Positions 10,896-22,829 are shown, counted from the stretch's first letter. The stretch is DNA of 64,000 nt from Limnobaculum allomyrinae (GCF_016649425.1 NZ_JADRCR010000001.1:496001-560000), one strand, 5' to 3'. Numbers and translations are program-made. Notes: generated by a model not told the origin, from the letters alone.

Positions 10896-11522
10896 ATGAC
10901 ATTTATACGGACTTCTACTTTTCTAAAACTGATCCCTTTAGCCAGCCTATTTCTGACTGCCTGTACTTTAACCGGTCAACAGGGTACCGCTGTTTCGCCC
11001 TCTTCCCCTGAGTGGCAAAAACACCAACAGCAAGTAACCGCTCTGTCTCAATATCAAACTCGTGGTGCTTTTGCTTATCTTTCATCTGAACAAAAAGTGT
11101 ATGCCCGATTTTTCTGGCAACAACAGAATCCTGACCAATACCGTTTAGTATTAACCAATCCATTAGGTAATACAGTTATGGAGCTAAACGTTCAGCCAGG
11201 TCTGGTGCAGTTAACTGACGATCAGGGCCAGCGCTATGTCAGCGATGATGCCGAAAAGATGATTCAGGAACTGACAGGGATGAGCATTCCATTGAATAAT
11301 ATGCGTAAGTGGATGCTGGGCTTGCCGGCCGACGCCAAAAATTACACGCTGACACCAGAAGCTCGCCTGCATAAAGTCACACTGGAACAAAACGGACAAA
11401 CCTGGACTGTTGACTATCAGGCTTATAATCAGGACGTTCAACCAGCACTGCCGAGTCGTCTGGAAATCGCCCATGACGAAGAGCGCATTAAACTGAAAAT
11501 GGACAGCTGGACACTGCAATGA
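10896..11522 (+). CDS. lolB: Outer-membrane lipoprotein localisation factor LolB
   Basis: LolB of 208 residues from the ATG at 10896; a longer frame from 10833 would bury the signal peptide. The lipobox LTAC places the lipidated cysteine at residue 23, followed by Thr rather than Asp, so it is an outer-membrane lipoprotein. LolB takes lipoproteins from periplasmic LolA and inserts them in the outer membrane. Conserved blocks [17 protein letters not shown] and [10 protein letters not shown] are present. It overlaps ispE by the ATGA at 11519-11522 and is divergent from hemA, as in E. coli. Confidence 0.96.
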   Translation: MTFIRTSTFLKLIPLASLFLTACTLTGQQGTAVSPSSPEWQKHQQQVTALSQYQTRGAFAYLSSEQKVYARFFWQQQNPDQYRLVLTNPLGNTVMELNVQPGLVQLTDDQGQRYVSDDAEKMIQELTGMSIPLNNMRKWMLGLPADAKNYTLTPEARLHKVTLEQNGQTWTVDYQAYNQDVQPALPSRLEIAHDEERIKLKMDSWTLQ

Positions 11523-12361
11523 TGGTTGACTGGCCCTCACCCGCCAAACTGAATCTGTTTTTGTATATTAATGGCCGTCGCCCTGACGGCTATCATGATT
11601 TACAAACACTGTTTCAGTTTCTTGATTATGGTGACACCTTAAATTTTGCACCACGTCAGGATAATCAGATTATCCTGTTAACGCCAATTGATGGCGTTCC
11701 CAATGAACAAAACTTGATTGTACGCGCGGCCAGAATGCTACAACAGTTTAGCAATTGTCATTTGGGGGCTGATATTTCCATCACTAAAATTTTACCTATG
11801 GGGGGAGGCCTTGGCGGTGGTTCATCCAATGCTGCAACGGTACTGGTAGCCCTTAACCATCTGTGGAAATGTGGGCTGACAATCGACCAATTATGCAAAA
11901 TTGGATTAACGCTGGGTGCTGATGTTCCGGTATTTATTTATGGACATGCTGCTTTTGCTGAAGGCGTTGGTGAAAAATTACAGCCTGCCCAACCAAAAGA
12001 GAAATGGTATTTAGTTGCTCATCCGGGAGTACATATTCCCACACCCTTCATCTTTAACGATCCGGATCTGGTTAGAAATACGCCAAAGCGTACTCTCACC
12101 ACCCTTTTAGCCTCACCTTTTTTAAATGATTGTGAACCAATCGCAAGAAAAAGGTTCCCCGAGGTTGAACAGCTCATTTCTTGGCTGTTAGAATATGCAC
12201 CATCACGTTTAACGGGAACAGGTGCTTGTGTATTTTCGGAATTCGATACGCAGGCAGCGGCTGTTGACGTGTTAAAACAAGCCCCTGAGTGGTTACATGG
12301 TTTTGTTGCGCAAGGTGTCAATACCTCACCGTTGCAAGCTGTACTCTCAAGGCAAGAATGA
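11519..12361 (+). CDS. ispE: 4-diphosphocytidyl-2-C-methyl-D-erythritol kinase
   Basis: A GHMP-family kinase of about 280 residues in the non-mevalonate isoprenoid pathway, phosphorylating CDP-methylerythritol. The N-terminal [13 protein letters not shown] block and the ATP-binding glycine loop [14 protein letters not shown] are visible, as is the C-terminal [10 protein letters not shown] motif. Translation can start at 11519 or at the next ATG, 11522; both are adjacent to the lolB stop. It sits between lolB and prs as in E. coli, 150 bases upstream of prs. Confidence 0.97.
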   Translation: MMVDWPSPAKLNLFLYINGRRPDGYHDLQTLFQFLDYGDTLNFAPRQDNQIILLTPIDGVPNEQNLIVRAARMLQQFSNCHLGADISITKILPMGGGLGGGSSNAATVLVALNHLWKCGLTIDQLCKIGLTLGADVPVFIYGHAAFAEGVGEKLQPAQPKEKWYLVAHPGVHIPTPFIFNDPDLVRNTPKRTLTTLLASPFLNDCEPIARKRFPEVEQLISWLLEYAPSRLTGTGACVFSEFDTQAAAVDVLKQAPEWLHGFVAQGVNTSPLQAVLSRQE

Positions 12362-12382
12362 GCACTACTTTAAATGTTGTAA

Positions 12383-13459
<1,077 letters not shown>

Positions 13460-13492
13460 TTTCTCAAGTATTAGCAAAAAATTGTCTAATGA

Positions 13493-13530
13493 AAAAAGCC
13501 CGTTATTCAGTATTGAATAGCGGGCTTTTC
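13493..13530 (+). terminator. Terminator of prs
   Basis: A long stem pairs AAAAGCCCGTTATTCA with TGAATAGCGGGCTTTT around a 4-base loop, with A and T runs on the two sides, 33 bases after prs. It can serve prs and convergent ychH. Confidence 0.88.
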
Positions 13531-13634
13531 AATTGATAAGCATCATAATAAGTGTACCTATATGATGGTTAATTTAATAAATAACAACAACACCCTACTG
13601 CTCAGCTTTTGGCTGACTTAACCATAAACTTAAA

Positions 13635-13919
13635 CTACAGATGTTTATGGCGATACCCACATCTGCGAGCACCGTTGTCACTGTGTTTGATCCACCAATA
13701 GCGATCTGCAACCCGGTCGCGCCCACCAATACGAGCACCAACCAACCACACTAAGGCGCCAACGAAAATCCCCATCACGGGTATATGGGCTAGATCTCCG
13801 GGTAAAAGTACCACATCCTTCAGATGGCCAACGATGGTCAGGCCTACGCCGCCAATCATTGAAACCAAACCTAGTCCCATTAGGATATTGCCGAGTAAAA
13901 CTGCGTTTCTGCGTTTCAT
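13635..13919 (-). CDS. ychH: DUF2583 inner-membrane protein YchH
   Basis: From the ATG at 13919 the protein has 94 residues. It starts MKRRNAVLLGNILMGLGL and has two hydrophobic segments (about 8-30 and 45-63) and a conserved basic tail with DRYWWIKH. It matches E. coli YchH, an inner-membrane stress-associated protein of unknown mechanism. An upstream extension to 13982 is rejected because SD-like GGAGGG lies just before 13919. A CRP-like site lies 80-95 bp upstream, consistent with the CRP dependence I recall for E. coli ychH. It is divergent from pth. Confidence 0.9.
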   Translation of the reverse strand: MKRRNAVLLGNILMGLGLVSMIGGVGLTIVGHLKDVVLLPGDLAHIPVMGIFVGALVWLVGARIGGRDRVADRYWWIKHSDNGARRCGYRHKHL

Positions 13920-14227
13920 AGTACCCTCCACCAAAAGCTTGCTGAAGTGACTTAACCTTACTTTCACTATGAGTATAGACACGTAAATACATTATTTGTG
14001 TGGCTACGATCACAGGTTGGCCAATAATCCTTACAATTTGCTTACAATTCATTAGACAGCAATTTTAGCAATTTGTGCTACGGCAATAACAACGCTTTGT
14101 CGATAGGTACAACGCTTCAATCAGGCTATCAGGTAGCTGATTTTGTAATTCGATGGACTAAGAGTAAACTAAGCCGCTTATTATTTTGTCTTCCCGATAC
14201 CATCATACTGTTTTGTAGGAATTGATT
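13920..14227. promoter_or_regulatory. Divergent ychH / pth promoter region
   Basis: This 308-base region holds the divergent promoters of ychH and pth. The only specific site I can name is the CRP-like box at 13999-14014. Confidence 0.55.
13999..14014. promoter_or_regulatory. Candidate CRP site upstream of ychH
   Basis: TGTGG-CTACGA-TCACA matches the CRP core with one mismatch and correct 6-base spacing. Its position upstream of ychH supports cAMP-CRP control. Confidence 0.5.
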
Positions 14228-14818
14228 GTGAGTAGTATTAAATTAATCGTTGGTTTAGCTAATCCTGGGGCAGAGTATGCTCAAACTCGCCACAATGCCG
14301 GGGCCTGGTTTGTTGATCTGCTGGCTGAACGCCATAATCAACCGTTAAAAGAAGAAGCTAAATTTTTTGGCTATACCGCTCGTCTGAATATCGCTGGTGA
14401 CGATATCAGGTTGTTGGTTCCTACTACTTTTATGAATTTAAGTGGAAAAGCGGTACTGGCAATGGCCAATTTTTTTCGTATTGCGCCCGATGAAATTCTG
14501 GTAGCTCATGATGAACTCGACCTTCCCCCTGGCGTAGCAAAGCTAAAATTGGGTGGTGGGAATGGTGGTCACAACGGCTTGAAAGATATCGCCAACAAAC
14601 TGGGTAATAATCCTAACTTTTATCGATTAAGAATTGGTATTGGCCATCCAGGGGACAAAAATAAAGTAACAGGATTTGTTCTCGGTAAACCACCGGCCTC
14701 TGAACAGAAGATGATTGATGAAGCCATTGATGAAGCGGTGCGTTGTACAGATATTCTGATCAAAGAAGATATCACTAAAGCAATGAATCGATTACACGCT
14801 TTTAAAGCCACAGCATAA
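14228..14818 (+). CDS. pth: Peptidyl-tRNA hydrolase
   Basis: Pth releases tRNA from stalled peptidyl-tRNA in the cytoplasm. The GTG at 14228 lies seven bases after AGGA and gives 196 residues; the TTG six bases earlier is worse placed. The catalytic His22 (E. coli His20) is in [11 protein letters not shown], Asp of [10 protein letters not shown] is present, and the [15 protein letters not shown] block is intact. In E. coli pth is followed directly by ychF; here ychF is about 33 kb away, so the pair has been split. Confidence 0.97.
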   Translation: MSSIKLIVGLANPGAEYAQTRHNAGAWFVDLLAERHNQPLKEEAKFFGYTARLNIAGDDIRLLVPTTFMNLSGKAVLAMANFFRIAPDEILVAHDELDLPPGVAKLKLGGGNGGHNGLKDIANKLGNNPNFYRLRIGIGHPGDKNKVTGFVLGKPPASEQKMIDEAIDEAVRCTDILIKEDITKAMNRLHAFKATA

Positions 14819-14854
14819 TTATCAACTGAGTTTTGCGAATAAATTATACCAGCC

Positions 14855-14886
14855 ACAAAAAACATCAGCCGCTGGATTAGCGGCTG
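14855..14886 (-). terminator. Terminator for the minus-strand GlsB-like gene
   Basis: CAGCCGCT (14866-14873) pairs with AGCGGCTG (14879-14886). Reading on the minus strand, the stem is followed by a T-rich run (plus-strand AAAAAA around 14857-14862). It lies between convergent pth and the membrane gene at 14909. Confidence 0.7.
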
Positions 14887-14908
14887 AAGATACATCGTGG
14901 CTAACTGA

Positions 14909-15157
14909 TTAACCCTTGATTTTGCGGTAAATAAACAGAACCAACAACGCACCAAGAACGGCAATAACCAGACTACCAATATTGAAACCATCTACAGTTC
15001 CAAAACCGAAGAAGGAACTGATATATCCTCCAACTAATGCACCAACAATACCCAGAATAACGGTTACGATAAAACCACCGCCATCTTTACCAGGCATGAT
15101 CCATTTAGCCAAAATACCGACAATTAAACCTAATACAATCCAAGCAATAAAAACCAT
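14909..15157 (-). CDS. GlsB/YeaQ/YmgE family small membrane protein
   Basis: The 82-residue protein (start MVFIAWIVLGLI at 15157, after GGAGGT) matches E. coli YeaQ in length and in the AKWIMPGKDGGG block, with three hydrophobic helices rich in Gly. The family is named 'transglycosylase-associated' or GlsB stress-response membrane protein, but biochemical function is unproven. It is a single-gene unit on the minus strand with its own terminator. An upstream seven-residue extension (MFFLEVN) would cover the ribosome site and is rejected. Confidence 0.88.
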   Translation of the reverse strand: MVFIAWIVLGLIVGILAKWIMPGKDGGGFIVTVILGIVGALVGGYISSFFGFGTVDGFNIGSLVIAVLGALLVLFIYRKIKG

Positions 15158-15554
15158 ATTCACCTCCAAAAAAAACACATTCCTGTCAGACTAGCTGTTC
15201 ATCATCACCGATAATTCGGCTAATTAGCTGAACGGCCTTTTCCTTAATGTTGCCACCCGTTAATCATAGTTGTTACCCGTTCAAATTTCTATTTTTGTAT
15301 GTGATTTCAACAGAATAACCATTATCACTCATTATGGTTTTAAATTTAACTTATTGATATAAAATAACTATTTAAAACTTAGACTTTAAGCTATCTGAAT
15401 CTCGTAAAATGACTTCTTTTTACTTCCTCTTTCACAGGCGTGTTAGCTTCTGACGATTGCTCAATATTGTATCAATCATCTTTATGCATATACGGTTAAC
15501 TTTTTCTAATAATTACCGCTTTAATAAATAGTGATGACATGGATTGGAGTCAAT
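15158..15554. other. AT-rich intergenic region
   Basis: About 400 bases between the divergent GlsB-like gene and the small ORF at 15555. No coding potential, repeat or named site is evident; it presumably carries both promoters. Confidence 0.5.
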
Positions 15555-15767
15555 ATGAATAGACTGGAAGTTAACGGCCACATTGTCAGCGTGTTTAATG
15601 GCAATATCAGCTTTGAGATCGATATACCAAATGGATTTGTGGTTTACAGGAAAGAGTCAAAATATCTACTGGCAGAAATTTATCAGCGCCGATTTCGTTT
15701 ACTAACTGAACGGCCGTTTAATACCTTCAAAGAAGTCATTGAACAACTGGAAACACTAACCCGATAA
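15555..15767 (+). CDS. Hypothetical small protein (70 aa)
   Basis: A 70-residue protein I do not recognise, starting at ATG 15555 (MNRLEVNGHIVSVFNG), five bases after a GGAG. It has no signal peptide or membrane segment; the predicted pattern is beta strands (GNISFEIDIPNGFVVY) followed by a helix (FNTFKEVIEQLETLTR). An in-frame ATG pair at 15531-15534 lacks a ribosome site. It stands alone. The strong ribosome site and regular amphipathic pattern favour a real gene. Confidence 0.55.
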   Translation: MNRLEVNGHIVSVFNGNISFEIDIPNGFVVYRKESKYLLAEIYQRRFRLLTERPFNTFKEVIEQLETLTR

Positions 15768-15802
15768 TGACAGGCGAATTATCGGGTACAGAACCACCCT
15801 GC

Positions 15803-16033
15803 TTATCTGTCACAAAAAGCGGACCATGCCTCTTCCGATAATTGATGGATACGGATAAATTTCCTGGTTTTACACAAAGAACGCCGGAGAGCTTTCTTTG
15901 CTTGTTCTTGCCTGATTCGCGTAGCCGGATGATGAATACGTCTGGAAGCTCTCAATGGGGTACCCAGAATAACCACACTGTAGCATATATCAGTATTAAG
16001 CCCGTCGCTGGTGATTTCATGATAAAACTTCAT
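15803..16033 (-). CDS. Hypothetical basic protein (76 aa), doubtful
   Basis: A minus-strand frame starting MKFYHEITSDGL at 16033 with CAGGA upstream. It encodes a basic 76-residue protein with many Arg/Lys (LRASRRIHHPATRIRQEQ). No recognised family, signal peptide or membrane segment. The same frame is open further upstream to 16132. The plus strand also has a shadow ORF here. Existence as a gene is uncertain. Confidence 0.3.
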   Translation of the reverse strand: MKFYHEITSDGLNTDICYSVVILGTPLRASRRIHHPATRIRQEQAKKALRRSLCKTRKFIRIHQLSEEAWSAFCDR

Positions 16034-16865
16034 AAATAGTGCGTTCCTGATAGTCCTTGTTATTGCCTTAGTATAGCTTTTATAACGACATAATAAACCA
16101 GATAAAATCAGCTCGATGAAACTCATTTTCATGCTTTATAAACAATAAATGAATGCCGTCCTGCCATTCCTCTTTTCATTGGTCAATTTACTATCAACAA
16201 ATTTCAATATTTGACTGGCTGGAAAAACATGAATGCAGTATATCAACTAATTTTTGAACGTTATTTGACCACCTGATTTATCGCCACTCATCAATCATTA
16301 GCTTAAGAATAAAACTAAATTTTGACTGACCAATTCTCTTAAATAAGATCAGAAGCAGAGAATTAACCTACTGTAACGGCTCATTTTTATGATAGAGATA
16401 ATCTGTCGCATCTGCCGATGGTATCTCTTTTGTCAGGAAAGCTTTCTTATTATCAATATTTATCTGAAAAACACGGCTGTTGCCAGATTGATTAGCCATA
16501 TGGATACCAAAGTTAATCTTCCAACACCTCAGGTTCATCATACTAATAATTTATTCAAAGCTAATATAATTTATTATAAAGCAACACATTAAGTTAACCC
16601 AAACACATTTTACGACACAATTACCATGATTATCATAAATCCAATACATAATCACGCACAAAAACTAATGTTTGTAAGAATATTATTGCGTAAACTCAAC
16701 AAACAATACAATTTAATCCCCATTTAATGGTAAAATCGGTATGTAAAAAGCTGTTAAAATCCAAACTGTAGATATGTATTATTCACGCGGGTGTTACGTA
16801 TTGACCATTGAGTCTTAACGCCTGTTCAGGTAAGCTGTAAGGAGTATATCTATAATGGATGATAG
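16034..16865. other. AT-rich intergenic region
   Basis: About 830 bases with a compositional bias to A and T. I see only weak ORFs and an isolated Fur-like core (ATGATTATCAT, 16626-16636) too far from the next gene to trust. The downstream end holds the ribosome site and four-codon leader frame described with the next gene. Confidence 0.45.
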
Positions 16866-17561
16866 ATGAACATGCACTCAAATAAAGATACGGTGCATAA
16901 ATCCGAGGATGCACATGTGTGCAATGATTTATGTCACTTGACAAGAATGTCGCTCAAGCACGCACATAATTTGAAAAAAGCTGAAGCTCAGTCTTACTGG
17001 CAACGAAGTATGCTTTTTCTTGTTGTGAGTACTATTATTACGCTGTTTTTCGGCATTGTGTTTTTCAGTACCTCTACATTGATTACCTACTTTATCGAAA
17101 TGGTTATTTCGATAATGGGTATTACCATTGCTCACGTCTGGTACCGGGTTACTGTAAATAATAATTACTGGCATAAGAGCTGGTATCGTCACGTCAGTCA
17201 GTTAGAGAGTCAACTGGCAGAATGCTCAAAAAAGCCAGTACGTATGATTTCTGAACTGAAGTCTAATCAAAATAACAATACCTCCCTGTTACTCAATAAA
17301 ACGTTGAATGTCATATTCTTTGTTTTTTGGTGTACTCTGCCCGTCATTTCAGTCGTAAAGTTCTTCTACTACCTTGTTTATATCAATGGTGTCTCACTCT
17401 CCTTAATGAATACATTATTCTTGTGTATTCCATTCCTGATTATGGTGTTCCTGTCTATCGCAATAAATATATTCTTATGCATGTTCTCTTCCAAAGATGA
17501 TGCGGAGATAGATAACAAAGAGTTGGATATCGCACAACAGTATAAAACCACCAATAACTAG
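16866..17561 (+). CDS. Hypothetical inner-membrane protein, four predicted TM segments
   Basis: A 231-residue protein of unknown family. Two hydrophobic hairpins are visible (about 47-68 and 74-96; about 148-174 and 183-210). They are separated by a cytoplasmic-looking segment with aromatic residues (YWHKSWYRHVSQLESQL), and an N-terminal His/Cys-containing stretch precedes them (HVCNDLCHL). The layout recalls uncharacterised multi-pass proteins with a W/Y-rich amphipathic linker, but I cannot assign one. The ATG overlaps the stop of a four-codon frame (ATG GAT GAT AGA TGA, 16855-16869) that has the better placed GGAG, so translation may be coupled to it. AT-rich flanks suggest accessory DNA. 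Confidence 0.7.
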   Translation: MNMHSNKDTVHKSEDAHVCNDLCHLTRMSLKHAHNLKKAEAQSYWQRSMLFLVVSTIITLFFGIVFFSTSTLITYFIEMVISIMGITIAHVWYRVTVNNNYWHKSWYRHVSQLESQLAECSKKPVRMISELKSNQNNNTSLLLNKTLNVIFFVFWCTLPVISVVKFFYYLVYINGVSLSLMNTLFLCIPFLIMVFLSIAINIFLCMFSSKDDAEIDNKELDIAQQYKTTNN

Positions 17562-17811
17562 TCTTCCCATTCTTTAATTGTTTTCAATCCTCCCGTGTCT
17601 ATCGCCTATTTGCATACCCTTTGTCCAAATAAGCGTTTTTATCTCGCACTCCTCCTCTGCACTAAAGCTGACGTAATCCATAAGATCGGGTATTATTCAC
17701 CGGTTTTCTTTAGAAAGTGGTAAGCCCGCACCAATTCAAACATTGTAACGGTGTTTATAGCTTGCCGCTGTTTTCGCAGAATTATATAACAGGTCGTAAT
17801 AAGGTAATCCG

Positions 17812-19554
17812 GTGAATATACAGGCTCTTTTATCAGATAAAATTACCCAGGCACTCATTGCTGCTGGCGCACCGGCAGATTGTGAAGCTCAAGTGCGTCA
17901 GTCTGCCAAAGCACAGTTTGGTGATTATCAAGCCAATGGCATTATGGCCGTAGCGAAAAAACTCGGTCTCCCTCCTCGTCAATTGGCTGAGCAGGTATTA
18001 ACCCATCTGGATCTCTCCCCCATCGCCAATAAAATCGAAATCGCAGGGCCGGGGTTTATTAATATCTTCCTGGCTCCTGACTGGCTGGCGTCCAAAGTGG
18101 AACTGGCATTACAAGACGACAAATTAAATGTCACTCCAGCTCATAAACAGACCATTGTGGTTGACTATTCTGCACCAAACGTTGCCAAAGAAATGCACGT
18201 GGGTCATCTGCGCTCTACTATCATCGGTGATGCGGTTGTTCGTACCCTGGAATTTTTAGGCCATAACGTTATCCGTGCTAACCACGTTGGCGATTGGGGA
18301 ACCCAGTTTGGTATGCTGATTGCCTATCTGGAAAAGATGGAAAATGAGAACGCGGATAATATGACCTTATCCGATCTGGAGGCCTTCTATCGTACCGCTA
18401 AGCAGCATTATGATTCCGATCCGGTTTTCGCAGAACGTGCTCGTGAATATGTGGTAAAACTACAAGGCGGTGATGAATATTGTCGTTCCATGTGGCGCAA
18501 ACTGGTCGACGTGACCATGCATCAGAATATTCTTACCTATCAGCGTCTGAATGTTACCTTAACCGTTGGCGACATTATGGGTGAAAGTATCTATAACGCG
18601 ATGTTGCCCGGTATTGTGGCCGATCTTAAGGCCAAAGGTCTGGCAGTAGAAAGCGAAGGGGCAACGGTCGTTTACCTTGATGAATTCAAGAATAAAGAAG
18701 GTGAACCTATGGGGGTTATCGTCCAGAAAAATGACGGTGGCTTCCTGTATACCACAACCGATATTGCCTGCGCTAAATACCGTTATGAAACCTTAGGTGC
18801 TGAACGCATTCTTTATTACATTGACTCTCGTCAGCACCAACATCTGATGCAGGCATGGACCATTGTGCGTAAAGCTGGCTACATTCCGGACAGTGTGACA
18901 CTGGAACACCACATGTTTGGCATGATGTTAGGTAAAGATGGAAAACCGTTTAAAACCCGTTCTGGTGGCACTATTAAGCTGTCCGATCTGTTAGATGAAG
19001 CTATTGAGAATGCGGATGCTAAACTGCATAACCTGATTCTGGATAAGAACCCGGACATGCAGCCTGATGAGCTAAAAGAGGTGATTAACGCAGTAGGTAT
19101 TGGTGCCGTTAAATACTCGGATTTATCTAAAAACCGTACCACAGATTATGTGTTCGATTGGGACATCATGCTAGCGTTGGAAGGTAACACCGCACCTTAT
19201 ATGCAGTATGCCTACACACGCGTGGCCTCTATTTTTAAACGCGCTGGCATTGATGAAAGTAAGTTAACCGGCGCACTAAAAATTGTTGATGAGCGAGAGA
19301 AAGCACTGGCAACTCGTCTGATGCAATTTGAAGAAACGCTCTACACCGTAGCCCGTGAAGGTACACCGCATGTGATGTGTGCTTACCTGTACGATGTGGC
19401 TGGCTTGTTTTCCGGCTTCTATGAAAACTGCCCAATTCTGAATGCTGATGACGAAAGCACTCGCCAGAGTCGTCTGAAATTAGCCGCGCTTACGGCCCGT
19501 ACGTTGAAGCTGGGTCTGGATACATTGGGTATTCAAACGGTTGAACGGATGTAA
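17812..19554 (+). CDS. argS: Arginyl-tRNA synthetase
   Basis: Class I aminoacyl-tRNA synthetase of 580 residues charging tRNA(Arg). The ATP-binding HIGH-type motif reads HVGHLRS (in [14 protein letters not shown]). The region of the degenerate KMSKS loop is [13 protein letters not shown], as in other enterobacterial ArgRS. Start is GTG at 17812 with AAGG eight bases before; the N-terminus [10 protein letters not shown] matches the family. C-terminal anticodon-binding DALR-type domain ends in [14 protein letters not shown]. It is a single-gene unit with a strong terminator. Confidence 0.98.
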   Translation: MNIQALLSDKITQALIAAGAPADCEAQVRQSAKAQFGDYQANGIMAVAKKLGLPPRQLAEQVLTHLDLSPIANKIEIAGPGFINIFLAPDWLASKVELALQDDKLNVTPAHKQTIVVDYSAPNVAKEMHVGHLRSTIIGDAVVRTLEFLGHNVIRANHVGDWGTQFGMLIAYLEKMENENADNMTLSDLEAFYRTAKQHYDSDPVFAERAREYVVKLQGGDEYCRSMWRKLVDVTMHQNILTYQRLNVTLTVGDIMGESIYNAMLPGIVADLKAKGLAVESEGATVVYLDEFKNKEGEPMGVIVQKNDGGFLYTTTDIACAKYRYETLGAERILYYIDSRQHQHLMQAWTIVRKAGYIPDSVTLEHHMFGMMLGKDGKPFKTRSGGTIKLSDLLDEAIENADAKLHNLILDKNPDMQPDELKEVINAVGIGAVKYSDLSKNRTTDYVFDWDIMLALEGNTAPYMQYAYTRVASIFKRAGIDESKLTGALKIVDEREKALATRLMQFEETLYTVAREGTPHVMCAYLYDVAGLFSGFYENCPILNADDESTRQSRLKLAALTARTLKLGLDTLGIQTVERM

Positions 19555-19575
19555 TGTTGTTTTAATGATGACATT

Positions 19576-19598
19576 AAAGGCGCCATCGGCGCCTTTAT
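19576..19598 (+). terminator. Terminator of argS
   Basis: Perfect stem AAAGGCGCC/GGCGCCTTT with a 3-base loop (19576-19596), 21 bases after argS. It lies between convergent argS and murJ. Confidence 0.85.
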
Positions 19599-19668
19599 TA
19601 TTGCGGTAATATTGTTATTCCGTTTCGTTTTTTAATCGGGATGACTTAACTTCCGACAACGACTCAGC

Positions 19669-21204
19669 CTAAGCTATCCGACGGGCAAAATCCCTGATAC
19701 GAAAACCTAATAAACCCAATGTGCCAAAATAGGCCACGACACCAACAACGACCACCAGCAACAAGCGTAATATACGCATCAACATGCTACCAATATCCCA
19801 GGCCGGCATAATATAGACCATGCCAACTAACGCCGCAGTCATAACTAAAAGCGCAATAACTAACTTAAGAAAGAAAATCCCCCAACCCGTTTTTGGCTGA
19901 AAGTATTTACGTTTTTTCAACTGCCAGAACAACAAACCGGCATTAAGACAGGCTGCAATACCGATAGACAGTGCCAGGCCAGCATGTTTCAGAGGGCCAA
20001 TAAACGCCAGGTTCATCAGTTGAGTAGCAATCAGTGTGAAAATAGCGATTCTGACCGGAGTTTTAATATCCTGACGGGAATAAAATCCCGGAGCCAAAAC
20101 TTTAACCAAAATCAGTCCCATCAACCCAACCGAATAGGCAATTAACGCCTGACGGGTCATCATTGCATCATGAGCACTAAACTGACCATACTGGAATAGC
20201 GATTTAATCAATGGCTCAGAGATAACCCCCAACGCTACCGAGCAAGGTAAAGCCAGAAGAAAACAGAGACGCAGCCCCCAATCCATCAACCCGGAGTACT
20301 CTTCTGCATTACCGCTGGAGAAACTTCTCGCTAACGAAGGTAATAAAATCGTCCCCAGCGCAACCCCTAATACCCCGGATGGCAGTTCCATTAAGCGGTC
20401 AGCATAATACATCCAGGACACGGAGCCCGACGCCAAAAATGAAGCAAAAATAGTATTAATAATCAGCGAAATTTGGCTCACTGACACACCAAGAATCGCA
20501 GGCCCCATTTGTCTCATAACACGCCAGACGCCGCTGTCTCGCAAATTGAGACGAGGTAACACCAACATTCCAATCTTTTTCAGATGCGGTAACTGATAGA
20601 GCAGTTGCAGGATTCCCCCTACTACCACAGCCCATGCCAGCGCCATAATTGGTGGATTGAAGTAAGGAGCACCAAATAAAGCAAAACCAATCATACTGAC
20701 GTTTAATAACGTGGGAGCAAATGCCGGTACAGAGAATCTGTTCCAGGTGTTGAGGATTGCACCAGCCAAAGATGCCAGAGATATCAGTAAAATATAGGGA
20801 AAAGTAATCTGTAACAGTTGAGTCGTTAAAGCAAATTTATCAGGCTCATCAGTAAATCCAGGTGCTGTGACCCAAATTACCCACGGCGCAGCAACAATCC
20901 CCAGAAACGTCACCAGCGCTAATACCAACGTTAACAGGCCGGATACATAAGCAATAAAGGTTCTGGTGGCTTCTTCACCCTGCTGAGTTTTATACTCCGC
21001 CAGAATAGGGACAAATGCCTGAGAGAATGCCCCTTCGGCAAAAATACGTCGTAGTAAATTAGGTAGCTTAAAGGCGACAAAAAAGGCATCCGTTGCCATT
21101 CCGGCACCAAATGCCCGCGCCACAATCGCATCACGGGCAAATCCCAGAATCCGTGACACCATGGTCATTGAGCTGACTGCGGCAAGTGATTTTAATAAAT
21201 TCAT
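19669..21204 (-). CDS. murJ: Lipid II flippase MurJ (MviN)
   Basis: MurJ, 511 residues and about 14 hydrophobic segments, flips lipid II across the inner membrane for peptidoglycan synthesis. Visible signatures include [14 protein letters not shown] and [24 protein letters not shown] at the N-terminus, the [10 protein letters not shown] motif, and basic residues in the central cavity. E. coli carries mviM between yceH and this gene; here murJ follows yceH on the same strand with a 212-base gap and no mviM. The minus-strand order rimJ-yceH-murJ suggests a shared or adjacent transcription unit. Confidence 0.97.
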   Translation of the reverse strand: MNLLKSLAAVSSMTMVSRILGFARDAIVARAFGAGMATDAFFVAFKLPNLLRRIFAEGAFSQAFVPILAEYKTQQGEEATRTFIAYVSGLLTLVLALVTFLGIVAAPWVIWVTAPGFTDEPDKFALTTQLLQITFPYILLISLASLAGAILNTWNRFSVPAFAPTLLNVSMIGFALFGAPYFNPPIMALAWAVVVGGILQLLYQLPHLKKIGMLVLPRLNLRDSGVWRVMRQMGPAILGVSVSQISLIINTIFASFLASGSVSWMYYADRLMELPSGVLGVALGTILLPSLARSFSSGNAEEYSGLMDWGLRLCFLLALPCSVALGVISEPLIKSLFQYGQFSAHDAMMTRQALIAYSVGLMGLILVKVLAPGFYSRQDIKTPVRIAIFTLIATQLMNLAFIGPLKHAGLALSIGIAACLNAGLLFWQLKKRKYFQPKTGWGIFFLKLVIALLVMTAALVGMVYIMPAWDIGSMLMRILRLLLVVVVGVVAYFGTLGLLGFRIRDFARRIA

Positions 21205-21416
21205 GTAATTAAACGATTCTTATTAATGGCATCGCTATCGGTGCGATGGCTGACTGAGGCGTAGTGTACGGTTAGTCCGTTGAATCACCAATCTAAAAGC
21301 GTATAAAAATGTGATTTTCACCCTGAATCGCACTTAGTCAGCAACAATTCAGGATGAAAATATTTACTTAATTAATTGATTTAAATTAACTTTATTTTTA
21401 GTGACAATGTCACCAG

Positions 21417-22091
21417 CTAACCAACTAAAATCTCAAACTTTTCGTTCAGGTCGGCCAATTGCTGCTTCAGTAAGGCAACCTCGGTCTCTAACTGTTGTAC
21501 GCGTTCACTTAACTCTTCTGAGGCTTCTGACGACCTGTTTTCTGACGCTGAACCTGCTGAACTAAAAGAGGCGGCATCTACTGGCCCACAAAATAGATGA
21601 GCATAACGACTCTCTCTTCTACCCGGTTCCCGCGCCAGCTTAACAACATAGGGGCCATCTTCCCGATTGGACAGCCCTTCCAGCACCTGTTCAACTTCAC
21701 TGATATCCGAAAATTCATACAATCGGTTTGAGCGAGTTCTCAATTCGCCCGGAGTTTGAGGGCCTCGCAATAATAACAGGCAAACTACCGCCAGCTCGGC
21801 CGGTGACAGTTTAAAATCACCAAACTCAGTGTTACAAAAGCGATGGACATATTTAGCAACCCGTCCACCAATTCCGCTGGCGGTACGTACCAGATATTTT
21901 TTCTGCAAGCTGTCCAGCGTCTCCTGAACATCCAGTTCGCTTAAATCCATTACTGGCTCACGGCTGGTTTTCTGGTTACAGGCGGTCATTAAGCTGTTTA
22001 GTGATAAAGGATACTGATCCGGTGTCGTCACCTCTTTTTCCAGCATACTGCCGATAATCCGGGCTTCACTATCCGTTAATTGATATTTCAT
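21417..22091 (-). CDS. yceH: DUF480 family protein YceH
   Basis: A 224-residue YceH/UPF0502 protein. It opens [20 protein letters not shown], contains two winged-helix-like domains ([28 protein letters not shown]…[12 protein letters not shown]) and ends with a coiled-coil tail ([20 protein letters not shown]). The fold suggests nucleic-acid or protein binding, but no molecular function is established. It follows rimJ by 11 bases, the same pairing as E. coli, so the two are cotranscribed. Confidence 0.92.
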   Translation of the reverse strand: MKYQLTDSEARIIGSMLEKEVTTPDQYPLSLNSLMTACNQKTSREPVMDLSELDVQETLDSLQKKYLVRTASGIGGRVAKYVHRFCNTEFGDFKLSPAELAVVCLLLLRGPQTPGELRTRSNRLYEFSDISEVEQVLEGLSNREDGPYVVKLAREPGRRESRYAHLFCGPVDAASFSSAGSASENRSSEASEELSERVQQLETEVALLKQQLADLNEKFEILVG

Positions 22092-22102
22092 CTATCGACT
22101 CC

Positions 22103-22687
22103 TTAAATCGCCGGTTTCCAGTCAAGGTTTGTTAAAGCCATCATAACGTGATCCTGCCAGTTTCCATCAATTCGCAGATACTGTTTAGCATACCCTTCAC
22201 GCTCAAAACCTAATCGTAATAATAAATTTCCACTGCGCTGATTGTGGGGCATATAGTTAGCCATTATTCGATGCATTCGCTGTTGGTTAAGCATGTAGCG
22301 TAATGCTGGCTGTAGCGCCTCGTACATTAATCCCTGGCCTTCCCATTTTTGTCCAAGGGAATATCCCAGAATACAGGCATGAAAATCGCCCCGAATGACA
22401 TTGCTAAAATTGGCAACGCCTCTGACCTCTTTTTCATCGGGATCGAGCAGCAGGAAATAATAAGCATTACCCTGTTTATGCAACTCATTAATCAGATTTA
22501 ATCGCACCTGCCAACCGGAAGGATAACAATAGCTCTGGTCACGCACCGGTTCCCAGGGCTTCAGGAACTCTCTATTCTCGGTATAGTAGTCTGCAAGCCG
22601 GTAGGCATCACGTTCGCAGGCAAGGCGCACCGCCAGGCGGTCCGTCGTTAATGATACCTTAGGAACATTCGAACGATAGCCAAACAT
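22103..22687 (-). CDS. rimJ: Ribosomal protein S5-alanine N-acetyltransferase
   Basis: A 194-residue GNAT-family acetyltransferase that modifies the N-terminal alanine of ribosomal protein S5. It starts [22 protein letters not shown], like other RimJ proteins, and has the acetyl-CoA-binding region [19 protein letters not shown] followed by [16 protein letters not shown]. It begins the rimJ-yceH unit and is divergent from mdtH with a 142-base gap, as in E. coli. Confidence 0.95.
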   Translation of the reverse strand: MFGYRSNVPKVSLTTDRLAVRLACERDAYRLADYYTENREFLKPWEPVRDQSYCYPSGWQVRLNLINELHKQGNAYYFLLLDPDEKEVRGVANFSNVIRGDFHACILGYSLGQKWEGQGLMYEALQPALRYMLNQQRMHRIMANYMPHNQRSGNLLLRLGFEREGYAKQYLRIDGNWQDHVMMALTNLDWKPAI

Positions 22688-22829
22688 CCGGAACCCCTTA
22701 TAAAAAATGGAAAGACAGCATTAAATGACAAAGATAGTGTACTAAATTGGTATCGTTATTCAGTAATAAAGTTCAAAATAGCGACAGAATCCCCCTTGTT
22801 TTATTTATTTTTTCGCTGACGGTGAAATT

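Noticed and set aside
16389-16592. 67-codon ORF MIEIICRICRW…
   Set aside because: No ribosome site, unusual composition and no neighbouring context; likely chance in AT-rich DNA.
16626-16636. Fur-like core ATGATTATCAT
   Set aside because: Only the central 11 bases match and the nearest gene start is 230 bases away.
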